From CAVUCE01 sp963739985 (GTDB lineage Bacteria > Bacteroidota > Ignavibacteria > Ignavibacteriales > Ignavibacteriaceae), in contig CAVUCE010000008.1 in the NCBI GenBank assembly GCA_963739985.1, forward strand, positions 372,001-436,000: 64,000 nucleotides of DNA, given 5' to 3'. A model generated the notes under the pieces. It saw only the letters and a program-made list of their open reading frames with translations. It was not told the origin of the DNA and searched no databases. Below, in pieces: positions 1 through 8,097 of this stretch. The stretch's first letter is position 1. Each line of letters begins with the position of its first letter. Made by a program: the position numbers and the translations under genes.

Positions 1-646
1 TAAGAGTATCAGACGGCTTTACACTATCTAAAAAATCCGGAGGTAAAACTACACGCTGCCATGTTTTCCCCATATCGGTACTTTTTCTTAATCCGCCGGC
101 AAAACTAGCAATCCAAATAGTATTTTTAGTAAAAGCGATATCATAAACGAGATTCTGAACTTTTACAGTTACAGGCAAAGCTCTAAGATGATTATTTCCG
201 TATACTACAACCGTATCAGTTTGCGCATCTAAAGGCTGGCTAATAGAAGTCCAGGTATTTCCATTATCGGTAGTATATTTTAATCCGCTTCCCTCGGGCA
301 AAGTCGATCCGTTACTTTCAATAGAATGTGCAGTTGCAACCCAGAAAGTTCCTTTGTTGTATCCCATCGCCGAAATATTTTCGGAACCAAAAGCATCGGA
401 GCCATAGAAATTTTTCCATGAATTACCCGCATCGGTTGATAAACTGACACCTTTCCCTGAACCAACCCAAACAGTATCTCCTATAACAACTATATCGCTT
501 ATACTATTCCCGGCAGGGGAATAATCCACGGAGGTTTTAGCAAATTTTTTATCCTGCCGCATTGAATATTTAGCCGGATTGAATTGTGGATATGCTGCGG
601 TTATTATAGCAAGTACAATGAATAAAATTAAAGATTTTTTGGACAT
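1..646 (-). CDS. Partial exported beta-propeller (BNR/YCF48-like) protein, N-terminal part
   Basis: The minus-strand frame is open from the ATG at 646 to the left edge (215 codons), so only the N-terminus is visible. It opens with a hydrophobic signal peptide (MSKKSLILFIVLAIITAAYP). Several BNR-like strands follow, such as GKGVSLSTDAGNSWKNF, TTDNGNTWTSI and STDMGKTWQRV, each with the S/T-x-D-x-G-x-x-W pattern of sialidase/VPS10/YCF48 propellers. The start ATG overlaps the stop of the upstream lipoprotein gene by one base (TAATG), so the two are probably translationally coupled. The missing C-terminus may carry a T9SS sorting domain like other propeller proteins in this window, but that is inference. 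Ligand or substrate is unknown. Confidence 0.85.
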   Translation of the reverse strand, partial: MSKKSLILFIVLAIITAAYPQFNPAKYSMRQDKKFAKTSVDYSPAGNSISDIVVIGDTVWVGSGKGVSLSTDAGNSWKNFYGSDAFGSENISAMGYNKGTFWVATAHSIESNGSTLPEGSGLKYTTDNGNTWTSISQPLDAQTDTVVVYGNNHLRALPVTVKVQNLVYDIAFTKNTIWIASFAGGLRKSTDMGKTWQRVVLPPDFLDSVKPSDTL

Positions 647-1425
647 TATTTAATAACTAGTTCGTGAATAATTATATTGCTGACAGAGTCGTCTCTGTCT
701 CGTGCGTGAAATTCCCAGCGATATGTTCCCGGAGTTACACCGGAAGCAGGTAACTCAACAATTAATGAATAAGTACCATCACCCCAAACTTTATCACCAT
801 TTTTTCCATCATCTAATAGTAGGAATGGATTTTGAGAAGAAGCTAATCCACCTGGTAAATAAGAATTAAAGAAAACTGATTTGATATCATTTAAACCGTT
901 TGCATCACTTGCATCAACAGTAACAAGAAAAACTATTTTTTGACCCGACATAACAAGTGTATCTGGCGCTACAACATTAGAAATAACAGGAGGAACATTC
1001 TGTTGTGAATTATCAAAATTAAAATATTGAACTGCAAGTTTTACATCGTTACCCAAATTATCAACAGCAAAAAATTGTATTTCATATTTACCTTTTGCAT
1101 AATATTGACTCATAGGCCATTCACCGTTAAAGGTAAAAGTATCGGCACTATTAAAAGTGTCTCCTTTTTTCATAATAATCGGGGAATTATTCATCTGCAT
1201 TCCATCGGGATCACTGATATTAAAGTAAACTTGTTGAACCTGATCCGAATTTTTAACAGCGATTTGTGGTTTTAATGTAGAATCGGCGGATGAATAAGTA
1301 AAAGTTTTGATTGGATAAACAGAAGCAGCATAAAAAGTGCTGTTCGAGATATCTATCGGGTTATCAAATTTCTTATTGCATCCCCAAATAAGTAGCGGGA
1401 TAATTAGCAAAATTATTTTTTTCAT
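646..1425 (-). CDS. Lipoprotein with Ig-like/choice-of-anchor X type domain
   Basis: The 259-residue product has a lipoprotein signal peptide with a lipobox ending at Cys16 (LLIWGC), so it should be membrane-anchored. The body looks like two beta-sandwich modules (about 50-140 and 145-259). The second contains DDGKNGDKVWGDGTYS, the acidic D-D-G-x-x-G-D-x-x-x-x-D-G-x-Y pattern of the calcium-binding 'choice-of-anchor X' type domain. No catalytic motif is seen. It lies between the M50 protease gene (61 bp gap) and the truncated propeller gene (one-base TAATG overlap), and probably acts with the latter at the cell surface. The family assignment is by motif only. Confidence 0.8.
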   Translation of the reverse strand: MKKIILLIIPLLIWGCNKKFDNPIDISNSTFYAASVYPIKTFTYSSADSTLKPQIAVKNSDQVQQVYFNISDPDGMQMNNSPIIMKKGDTFNSADTFTFNGEWPMSQYYAKGKYEIQFFAVDNLGNDVKLAVQYFNFDNSQQNVPPVISNVVAPDTLVMSGQKIVFLVTVDASDANGLNDIKSVFFNSYLPGGLASSQNPFLLLDDGKNGDKVWGDGTYSLIVELPASGVTPGTYRWEFHARDRDDSVSNIIIHELVIK

Positions 1426-1486
1426 TGAGTTAAATATTTATTTCTTAATCACTTCTCTCAAGGTAAAAAGTTCTACCCTTAACAGT

Positions 1487-2494
1487 TTAAAAGATCATAA
1501 ATGGTGTTGGTGTAAAAGAGATAATTAAAATTGCAAAACTAATATAACCTAAAATTTTTCTTTTTCTGTCTAATTCAGAATAATCATGAATTGATGGATG
1601 CTTTAATTTTATTACGAAAAATAATAGTAAAGCCCACAGCAGCCATCCAATCCAGCCAAAACCAATGTTAGTCTCCATAATCCATTCATAAACACCAACT
1701 CCACCAAGCACCAGCAAAATAGCAAACGAAACTAATGCAAAATTAAAATGTTTTTCTTCTCCAAACATTGTGTAGCTAATATGCCCGCCGTCAAGTTGTC
1801 CAACCGGAATCATATTCATTGCAGTGATAAATAATCCGAACCATCCTACGCATAAATAAGGATAGTGATATATTTCTGACATAGGTGGAAAGAATTGTTC
1901 TTTGTGGACAAATATTAATTTGAAAAATGAAAACAACAAGTTATTTCCAAAGTATAAATTTTGGCCAGTCATTCCATATTGAGGTGAAAAATAATCCGGA
2001 TGTATTTTTAACAAAAAATCTATACCGGGCAAATGAGTGAATCCATAAATTAAAACAATTAAGCAGGCAACAAATCCTGCTAATGGTCCTGCAACACCAA
2101 TATCAAACATTGCTTTTTTAGAATAAATTGGTGACTTAGTTTTAATTACCGCACCCATTGTTCCGAAATTTAAAAAAATAGGAATTGGAGGAAAAGGGAT
2201 GTAATAAGGAAGAGTCGCTTTTACTTTATGATATCTTGCTGCAAAATAATGACCGAATTCGTGACAGGAAATTATAAACATGATTGAAAATGCATAAGGA
2301 AGTCCTTTTAACAAAAAAGAGATCTCATAAGGACCGCCTCCAAAATTTCCGCTAAGCCATTCTGCTCCGGCAAATGTTGTTGTAATAAAAGTAAGAACGA
2401 ATAATCCTATATGAAGGAGATAATTTTGCTTATCTTTTTTTACTTTGTAAGAAGGCTCATATGTATCGAAAAACTCTTCGTTAAAATCAGGCAT
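1487..2494 (-). CDS. Site-2 protease family (M50) membrane metalloprotease
   Basis: This is a 335-residue polytopic membrane protein. The zinc-binding HEFGH motif is at residues 78-82, and the second conserved element N-x-x-P-x-x-x-LDGG lies at about 227-237, with Asp235 the likely third zinc ligand. At least six hydrophobic segments are visible. No PDZ domain is apparent, so it resembles the compact EGY-like site-2 proteases rather than RseP. This family cleaves transmembrane or membrane-anchored substrates such as anti-sigma factors; the substrate here is unknown. The start ATG overlaps the stop of the upstream DUF1207-like gene (TAATG), placing it in the same operon as the glycan genes. 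Confidence 0.93.
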   Translation of the reverse strand: MPDFNEEFFDTYEPSYKVKKDKQNYLLHIGLFVLTFITTTFAGAEWLSGNFGGGPYEISFLLKGLPYAFSIMFIISCHEFGHYFAARYHKVKATLPYYIPFPPIPIFLNFGTMGAVIKTKSPIYSKKAMFDIGVAGPLAGFVACLIVLIYGFTHLPGIDFLLKIHPDYFSPQYGMTGQNLYFGNNLLFSFFKLIFVHKEQFFPPMSEIYHYPYLCVGWFGLFITAMNMIPVGQLDGGHISYTMFGEEKHFNFALVSFAILLVLGGVGVYEWIMETNIGFGWIGWLLWALLLFFVIKLKHPSIHDYSELDRKRKILGYISFAILIISFTPTPFMIF

Positions 2495-3324
2495 TATAAA
2501 TCCACATTAAATCCAATAGATGAATAACTTTCACTTATATTATAGAGTTCTCCGTGAACGCTTTTTCCTGATATATAGGAATAATAAAGACTAAAACCTT
2601 TTGCGTCATATCTACCGAATTTAATTCCCGTAGTAAAAATATTATTACCGAAATATTTATCATTTATATTGGAAACCTTAAAATCATCGGCTATATAAGG
2701 CGTAAAAGGAATATCATTAAAAGAGGTTAAATAATAATCAAAACCAGCTTGATAAATTCCATGGCCAATTCCATCTGGAACGCTGTGAATAATATAAGTT
2801 AAACCCAAATATCCTCTCAGTGAATTTACCTGATAGAAAGGAGTCAACTCAAAAAATTCTTTACTAAAAACAAACGGATTATAATTATCACGCCAAACAT
2901 TATTTTGTTGATCATATCTTCCATCCACTAAATGAGCACTTATATGGCTAAATCGAAAACGAAATCCGTACTGAGTATTTTTATCAACAACTTTATAACC
3001 GGCATTTATCCCAAAAAGGAAATCGATATTCTCTACAGGGAATCGGAAATTTTTTTCGCTTCTAATTCTTGTAAAAGTGAATAAATCAGCACCGAAAGAT
3101 AAAGTTGAATTATCATTTTTAATATGAACAATATCTGCTGAAGTTCCGATATCTAGTCTAATCTTGTCCATATTAAATAAGTAAGAAGCGCCTGCTTTAG
3201 GTTCTAAAAAATTAGCGGTAAATGGCTGTATGTTTAAGTTTGAAGGAAACCAAGTTACTTTTGTTTGAGCAATACTTAGTACCGAAAACAACAAAACAAA
3301 AGTACAAATTATCTTAGTCCGCAT
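2494..3324 (-). CDS. DUF1207-like outer-membrane protein
   Basis: The 276-residue protein has a signal peptide (about 1-19) and a body of alternating amphipathic beta strands ending in an aromatic/hydrophobic residue pattern (SIGFNVDL), typical of an outer-membrane barrel. The features WFPSNLNIQPFTANFLEPKAG near the N-terminus, FPVENIDFLFG, and FRFRFSHISAHLVDG in the middle fit my recollection of the DUF1207 family, whose function is unknown. It abuts the radical SAM gene (stop and start adjacent, TAA then ATG) and overlaps the M50 protease gene, so it belongs to the same operon. No enzymatic residues can be claimed. Confidence 0.8.
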   Translation of the reverse strand: MRTKIICTFVLLFSVLSIAQTKVTWFPSNLNIQPFTANFLEPKAGASYLFNMDKIRLDIGTSADIVHIKNDNSTLSFGADLFTFTRIRSEKNFRFPVENIDFLFGINAGYKVVDKNTQYGFRFRFSHISAHLVDGRYDQQNNVWRDNYNPFVFSKEFFELTPFYQVNSLRGYLGLTYIIHSVPDGIGHGIYQAGFDYYLTSFNDIPFTPYIADDFKVSNINDKYFGNNIFTTGIKFGRYDAKGFSLYYSYISGKSVHGELYNISESYSSIGFNVDL

Positions 3325-4320
3325 TTAGTTTGATTCCGTTTTATTCAGTAGTTTCTTTTTTATTTTTTGTTTAACTAATTTATTATACCCGTACTTAAAC
3401 TTTGACGAGAGTGCTGAGACCGAATAAAAATTTGTTGGAAATGCAAAAGACGGTTCAAAGTAGCAATTGACTGTACAGCCTTGACAAAAATCGAATTTAC
3501 CTTCCATCTTTTTATAATATTTTAATTTTTCTGTTTGTCTGATCTCTTTAATTGGTTTGTCAATTGGAATTCTTTCATTTTCAAAATGATAACAAGGCAA
3601 AATTATTTCGTTGAAAGGAGAAATTACTACTACACGGGAAACTGCTTTGCAAAGGGGATCATTTATATTATTTCCGCCATCGCGTCTTAGTTTAATAAAC
3701 CCTTTATTCATGTATATATCTATTTTACCGCTCACGTATTCTTCAAGATAATCAAGCGCTTCATCTGATAATCCTGGATTTCCGAAGTAAGAAAAAACCG
3801 GATTAACAATTAATACCAATCCGTGCTTTTGTGCAATTTCATGCATTCGCGGAAGTTTCTTATAAGTTTCATTAGTTACAGTAAAAAGTATATCAGGATA
3901 CTCACCCAGCGATTTAGCTAATTCCAAACTTTGCAGAACACTATTGTAACAATTCACTTTTCTAATCTTGTTATGTTCTTCTTCGTCAGGCGAATCTAAC
4001 GAAAAATGAAGAAGATTTATATTTCCGGCGAGTCTTTCGGCAAATTTAGGATAAAGTAATCCGTTTGAAGTAATACTCGTTTGCATGTTAAGACTTTTAG
4101 TAAATTCAGCCATCAAATGAATATTAGGATTCAGCAAAGGTTCGCCGCCTGTAAGATCAATAAACTTAACTCCAAGTTCAGCTAGTTGAGAAACATTAGA
4201 TTTAAAATCTTCCAGCTTTGCATGCGGAGTAGCTTTAAACTTTTCATGTTCACCAAAATGGCAAAATTCACAAAAAGCGTTGCATCGATATGTAACATAA
4301 TAGTTGCAAAGAAGAAGCAT
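3325..4320 (-). CDS. Radical SAM protein with C-terminal cysteine cluster
   Basis: The 331-residue protein carries the radical SAM CxxxCxxC motif at residues 13, 17 and 20 (CNAFCEFC), which binds the 4Fe-4S cluster, and the SAM-contacting GGEP at 58-61. The C-terminal third holds further cysteines (PCYHF, then CQGCTVNC), suggesting a SPASM-like or Twitch-like auxiliary cluster domain. The N-terminus is very short before the motif, but an ATG directly after the upstream stop supports this start. The substrate is not evident. Its place between a glycosyltransferase and an outer-membrane protein gene suggests modification of a glycan, lipid or surface peptide; that is inference. Confidence 0.9.
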   Translation of the reverse strand: MLLLCNYYVTYRCNAFCEFCHFGEHEKFKATPHAKLEDFKSNVSQLAELGVKFIDLTGGEPLLNPNIHLMAEFTKSLNMQTSITSNGLLYPKFAERLAGNINLLHFSLDSPDEEEHNKIRKVNCYNSVLQSLELAKSLGEYPDILFTVTNETYKKLPRMHEIAQKHGLVLIVNPVFSYFGNPGLSDEALDYLEEYVSGKIDIYMNKGFIKLRRDGGNNINDPLCKAVSRVVVISPFNEIILPCYHFENERIPIDKPIKEIRQTEKLKYYKKMEGKFDFCQGCTVNCYFEPSFAFPTNFYSVSALSSKFKYGYNKLVKQKIKKKLLNKTESN

Positions 4321-5411
4321 TTAGTATTCTCTTCCCTTCCAGATTACTTTTCTACTGATTGACAAGACAATTGGAATTGCAAGAACATATAAAGTATAAT
4401 ACAATTCAAAACTGAAGAAATATTTTAGATTTTTTGTTATACCCAATCGCTGATGTACCGGGTAAAGAACGAAATAATCAATTGCTAACTTAAAGACCGC
4501 CAAATATAACCATATGGGTGAGAAAAAAAAGGTGTTAGGAAAACACCGAGATTTGTTAAAAATCCCCAAATTCCTACAAGGTAACCTCTGAGAGGAACTT
4601 CTAATCCACCAACAGACCAGCGTTTTTTTTGTCTGAATAGAGATTTAAATGTTTTACAAGGAATTGAGGTAATCAAAGAATCTTTATCAAGCGGATAAAT
4701 TATTTCGTACTTAGTTGATTTGTAAATAGCACGAAGTAAATTAAAATCCTCCGTAACACTAAATGGAAGACTTTCATATCCGCCGACTTCTTTGTATGCT
4801 TTTTTTCGATAAGACATATTATTACCGATGCAGCTAATCGGTTTTTTAAGATTTATTGTTCCCGAGGCTACGATCAACAAATAAACAAAATCTATTGCCT
4901 GCATACCGGAAAAATTATCAAACGCAAACTGAGTCGTATAGCCGTTAACTGCTCCAATATCATCCTGGTAATAAGAAGCAATTGTTTGAGCCCAAAGAGG
5001 ATCTGCAATGCAATCTGCATCTGTAGTTAAGATTATTTCCCCGCTGGCAATTTCAATTCCGTTTGCGAGAGCATTTGTTTTACCTTTTAGCTTGCCAATT
5101 TCTTTTTTAGTAATAATTTTTTTGAACTTTTGTTTGCCGGCAATAAATTCATCTATTATTTCCCCCGTTCTATCAGTTGATTTATCATCAACCAAAATTA
5201 TCTCTAGTTTATTTTCGGGGTACTTTAAATTATCCAACGATTGGATACACTTTAGAATATTCTCTTCTTCATTTCTTGCAGCAACTATAACCGTTGCAGT
5301 GGGCAATTCAGATTCATCTAAACGTCTAAATTTTTTGCCTACGCCAATAACAAAAAGAACGGATTGAATGAAATATCCACACAATACAATTAAGAAAATT
5401 ATTTCAAGCAT
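4321..5411 (-). CDS. Family 2 glycosyltransferase, frameshifted at an A8 run
   Basis: The first frame (5411 to 4485, 308 aa) is a GT2 enzyme with an N-terminal membrane helix, ARNEEENI at about 45-52, the DAD metal-binding motif at 131-133, TED at 220-222 and the QxxRW motif (QKKRW) at 261-265. Soon after, at the T8 run on the coding strand (A8 at 4523-4530), the frame shifts. The continuation, FSPIWLYLAVFKLAIDYFVL and onward, with membrane helices, lies in another frame and ends at 4321. Adding one T restores a 363-residue protein of normal family architecture. It may be a sequencing indel, a true mutation, or a transcriptional slippage site. It overlaps the deacetylase gene by 13 bp and abuts the radical SAM gene, so it likely builds an envelope glycan or glycolipid. 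Confidence 0.88.
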
Positions 5412-6034
5412 TCGCCGGGTTCTCCGATTTCATAATTATTTTTTACAGCTTCTTCAGCAATATAATTTATAGACTCAATAATTATATTTTTAGACTTTAG
5501 ACTATCATGAAGAACAATTATTGAGTTATTCATCAAATAATTCATAATAGTAAATTTAACAAGATTTAAATCATTTTTATAATCGTAAGTTAATAAAGAC
5601 CACATAACATTTGTTAAATTTTTTTCCTTCAGAAATTTATTTGTAAAAAGATTGAATCTTCCGTGTGGAGGACGAAAATATTTTGTCTTGTAGTTGTAAT
5701 CTTTCAACATCAATTGATTGAACGCCTCAATTTCTATTTCGGCTTCCGCTAAGCTGATTTTGGAAATTATTTTATGGTTATAAGTATGATTTCCAATCTC
5801 ATGTCCCGCACTTAATATTTCATTAACCAAGCCGGGATTATTTTTAACATTATTCCCTACACAAAAAAAGATACATTTTATATTATTATTTTCAAGTTCA
5901 CGCAAAATTTGAGGCGTAGTTTCTTTTGTCGGACCGTCATCAAAAGTAAGAAGTATTTTATCTGTGACAGATTCCCAAATGAAATCATTAAAGATAAATT
6001 TTATCGCTTTTGGAGGATTATATTTGTAACGCAT
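5399..6034 (-). CDS. Polysaccharide deacetylase (NodB homology, CE4)
   Basis: The 211-residue NodB-fold protein has all the main CE4 motifs: TFDDGP with Asp32/Asp33, the metal-binding HTYNH (His83, His87), RPPHG at 121-125, and the late VLHDS with His176. Such enzymes remove N-acetyl groups from GlcNAc or related sugars in polysaccharides or lipid-linked glycans. There is no signal peptide, so it may act at the cytoplasmic side or on a lipid-linked precursor. It is the first gene of the minus-strand operon and overlaps the glycosyltransferase by 13 bp, which suggests both act on the same glycan. The upstream spacer to the divergent EamA gene (6035-6272) should hold the promoter, but no element was identified confidently. 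Confidence 0.93.
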   Translation of the reverse strand: MRYKYNPPKAIKFIFNDFIWESVTDKILLTFDDGPTKETTPQILRELENNNIKCIFFCVGNNVKNNPGLVNEILSAGHEIGNHTYNHKIISKISLAEAEIEIEAFNQLMLKDYNYKTKYFRPPHGRFNLFTNKFLKEKNLTNVMWSLLTYDYKNDLNLVKFTIMNYLMNNSIIVLHDSLKSKNIIIESINYIAEEAVKNNYEIGEPGECLK

Positions 6035-6272
6035 TATGTCTTACTTCTCCGATGATTTTTATAGTTAGAAATTTCAAATCGGTCATAGTTACTAACAAGT
6101 TTAGACTACGGAAATATTCGAAAGTTCTTTAATATTTTGGGAAAGTAAATCTATATTTATCATTATTGCTTTTACAAGATAAACATATTATTATTTTTCG
6201 CACAAATTTTAAGTACATTTGTCAAATTATTCCACAAAAATAATGTTAAAACCAAGTTAAAAAATATTTTTT

Positions 6273-7133
6273 ATGAAAAATTTGCCCGAACATCGAAAAG
6301 GGATTCTAGGAGTTATAGCAGCTGCTTTCATGTGGAGCACAGGCGGTTTATTAATAAAACTCATTACTCTAAACGCAATGCAAATTTCTTTTTTCAGATG
6401 TCTAATAGCAGCACTTGTTTTTGCAATAATATTTAGAAAGAAAGTTTTTAAGGCAAATTTATTTACTTTTTTGAATGCGGCATTTTATTCGCTCGTGCTA
6501 ATATTTTTTGTATTAGCAACAAAAACAACTACAGCGGCAAATGCAATTTTCCTTCAATCAACAGCACCGATTTACGTTTTGATTTTTGAACCTCTAATCA
6601 ATAAAACAAAATATGAGAAGGTAAATATCATAACAATTATTGTGTGCTTTTTGGGAATGCTGCTGTTTTTTACCGGAAAACTTTCCCCGGGTGATCTTAA
6701 AGGCAATATTTTTGCTCTTCTTGCAGGAGTCGCTTTTGCTGCTTTCTTTTTAGGAATGAGGAAAAATGATCATAAATATCATTTCAGTTCAATCTTCTAT
6801 GGAAATATTATAGTGGCAATAATTTGCATTCCGTATGTTTATTCCATGCAGACAATGTCATTTTCAAATTTATGGATGGTAGTTTTTCTTGGCGTTTTTC
6901 AAATTGGATTAGCTTATACTTTTTTCAGTTATGGTTTAAAGCGAATCCTTGCAATCGAAGCCTCACTTCTCTCCTTGGTAGAACCGGTATTAAATCCGTT
7001 TTGGGTTTTTATAGGATACGGAGAAATTCCCTCGCTGATGGCAATAATTGGAGGAATAATTATTATTGCTGCAATAACTGCAAGAACGATAATCCTAGAA
7101 ACACCGATGTTAAAATCTAGATTTAAATTTTAA
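6273..7133 (+). CDS. EamA/DMT-family transporter
   Basis: The 286-residue protein has about ten hydrophobic helices in two tandem EamA halves. The typical opening is GVIAAAFMWSTGGLLIKLI and the second half has GVFQIGLAYTFFSYGLKRI and EPVLNPFWVFIGYGE, all family hallmarks. Members of this drug/metabolite transporter superfamily usually export amino acids or other small metabolites; the substrate here cannot be read from sequence. It is transcribed divergently from the glycan operon and convergently with pdxH, whose stop codon is directly adjacent (7133/7134). The upstream region is A-rich without a clear Shine-Dalgarno sequence. Confidence 0.93.
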   Translation: MKNLPEHRKGILGVIAAAFMWSTGGLLIKLITLNAMQISFFRCLIAALVFAIIFRKKVFKANLFTFLNAAFYSLVLIFFVLATKTTTAANAIFLQSTAPIYVLIFEPLINKTKYEKVNIITIIVCFLGMLLFFTGKLSPGDLKGNIFALLAGVAFAAFFLGMRKNDHKYHFSSIFYGNIIVAIICIPYVYSMQTMSFSNLWMVVFLGVFQIGLAYTFFSYGLKRILAIEASLLSLVEPVLNPFWVFIGYGEIPSLMAIIGGIIIIAAITARTIILETPMLKSRFKF

Positions 7134-7781
7134 TTAAGGCGAAAGCCTTTGTGTTTTCCATGAATTTCCAACAGGCAAATAAACAATTCTATCATGCAGA
7201 CGGCTTTCTCGTCCCTGCCAAAACTCAAAGTAATTTGGAATCAATTTATAACCGCCCCAAAACTCTGGTAACGGTATTTCTTTGCCATCATACTTATTTC
7301 TTAGCTCAGTAAATTTATTCTCTAAAAATTCACGATTTGGAATTACGCTACTTTGTTCTGAAGCAAATGCACCAATCTGACTATCGTAAGGGCGAGAATG
7401 AAAATACTTTTCAGATTTATCTTTTGATATCTTTTCAACTCTTCCTGTTATTCTTACCTGTCGCTCCAATTCTTTCCAAAAGAATAACAGTGCAGCATTT
7501 GGATTTTCACTAAGTTCACTTCCTTTATGACTTTCGTAATTGGTGTAAAAGACAAAACTTTTGTCATCAATTCCTTTAAGTAAAACAACTCGAGCGGACG
7601 GAAATCCTTTCTTATCTGAAGTTGCTAAAACCATAGCATTTGCATCTAATAAATCTGATTTTACAGCCTCTTCCATCCACTGTGAAAATTGCTCAAAAGG
7701 ATCTTTATTTACTGTAGCTTCCGTAAGTTCTCTTAAAGAATAACTTCTACGCAAATTCTCAATTTCTGTATTGTCAATCAT
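7134..7781 (-). CDS. pdxH: Pyridoxamine 5'-phosphate oxidase
   Basis: The 215-residue flavoenzyme matches PdxH along its whole length. It has the N-terminal R-x-S-Y-x-x-x-x-L segment, DPFEQFSQWMEEA, the FMN-binding SARVVLLKG and FYTNYESHKG, RQVRITGRVEKI, HSRP, and the signature C-terminus with FWQGRESRLHDR and WKTQRLSP. It oxidises pyridoxamine or pyridoxine 5'-phosphate to PLP in the cytoplasm using oxygen and FMN, the last step of salvage. Length and end are normal. It shares a 316 bp upstream spacer with the divergently transcribed kgd gene; no operon partner is present. Confidence 0.97.
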   Translation of the reverse strand: MIDNTEIENLRRSYSLRELTEATVNKDPFEQFSQWMEEAVKSDLLDANAMVLATSDKKGFPSARVVLLKGIDDKSFVFYTNYESHKGSELSENPNAALLFFWKELERQVRITGRVEKISKDKSEKYFHSRPYDSQIGAFASEQSSVIPNREFLENKFTELRNKYDGKEIPLPEFWGGYKLIPNYFEFWQGRESRLHDRIVYLPVGNSWKTQRLSP

Positions 7782-8097
7782 AATGTTTACTATTAAGCAT
7801 TTTTTTTATTAAAATGAATTACTAATTTTGTTACATTACTCATTGCGAATTTATCAAATTAAGCACAAAGCAATTTTAGATAAAATTTAAGCGCATTTTT
7901 TTGCGTTTAATCAATTTTATATGACTTTTGATGTAAATTTTGGTTACTATTACTATATAATCCGCTGATAGAAAGATAACAAATTTTTATTTAGCTATTT
8001 ATGATTAAAGAGAGATTTTTTAAGAGCTCTTTTTATATACTAAGTCATATTTTTATACTAAAAATTTATTTTCTAATATAAACTCAAACATTAAAAA
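7782..8097. other. Divergent pdxH/kgd intergenic region with two inverted repeats
   Basis: This AT-rich spacer contains no gene that I can support. Two inverted repeats stand out: TTAAGCGCA (7887-7895) facing TGCGTTTAA (7902-7910) across six T residues, with one G-T mismatch, and the perfect 10 bp palindrome AAGAGCTCTT at 8022-8031. Either could be an operator for one of the flanking genes. A TATAAT hexamer occurs at 7956-7961 but has no convincing -35 partner. Confidence 0.4.

Noticed and set aside
1027..1275. 82-aa plus-strand ORF
   Set aside because: It is antisense to the lipoprotein gene and shows no feature of its own.
4321..4569. Separate 82-aa membrane protein gene
   Set aside because: Its sequence continues the glycosyltransferase C-terminus after a one-base shift at the A8 run, so it is treated as part of that gene.
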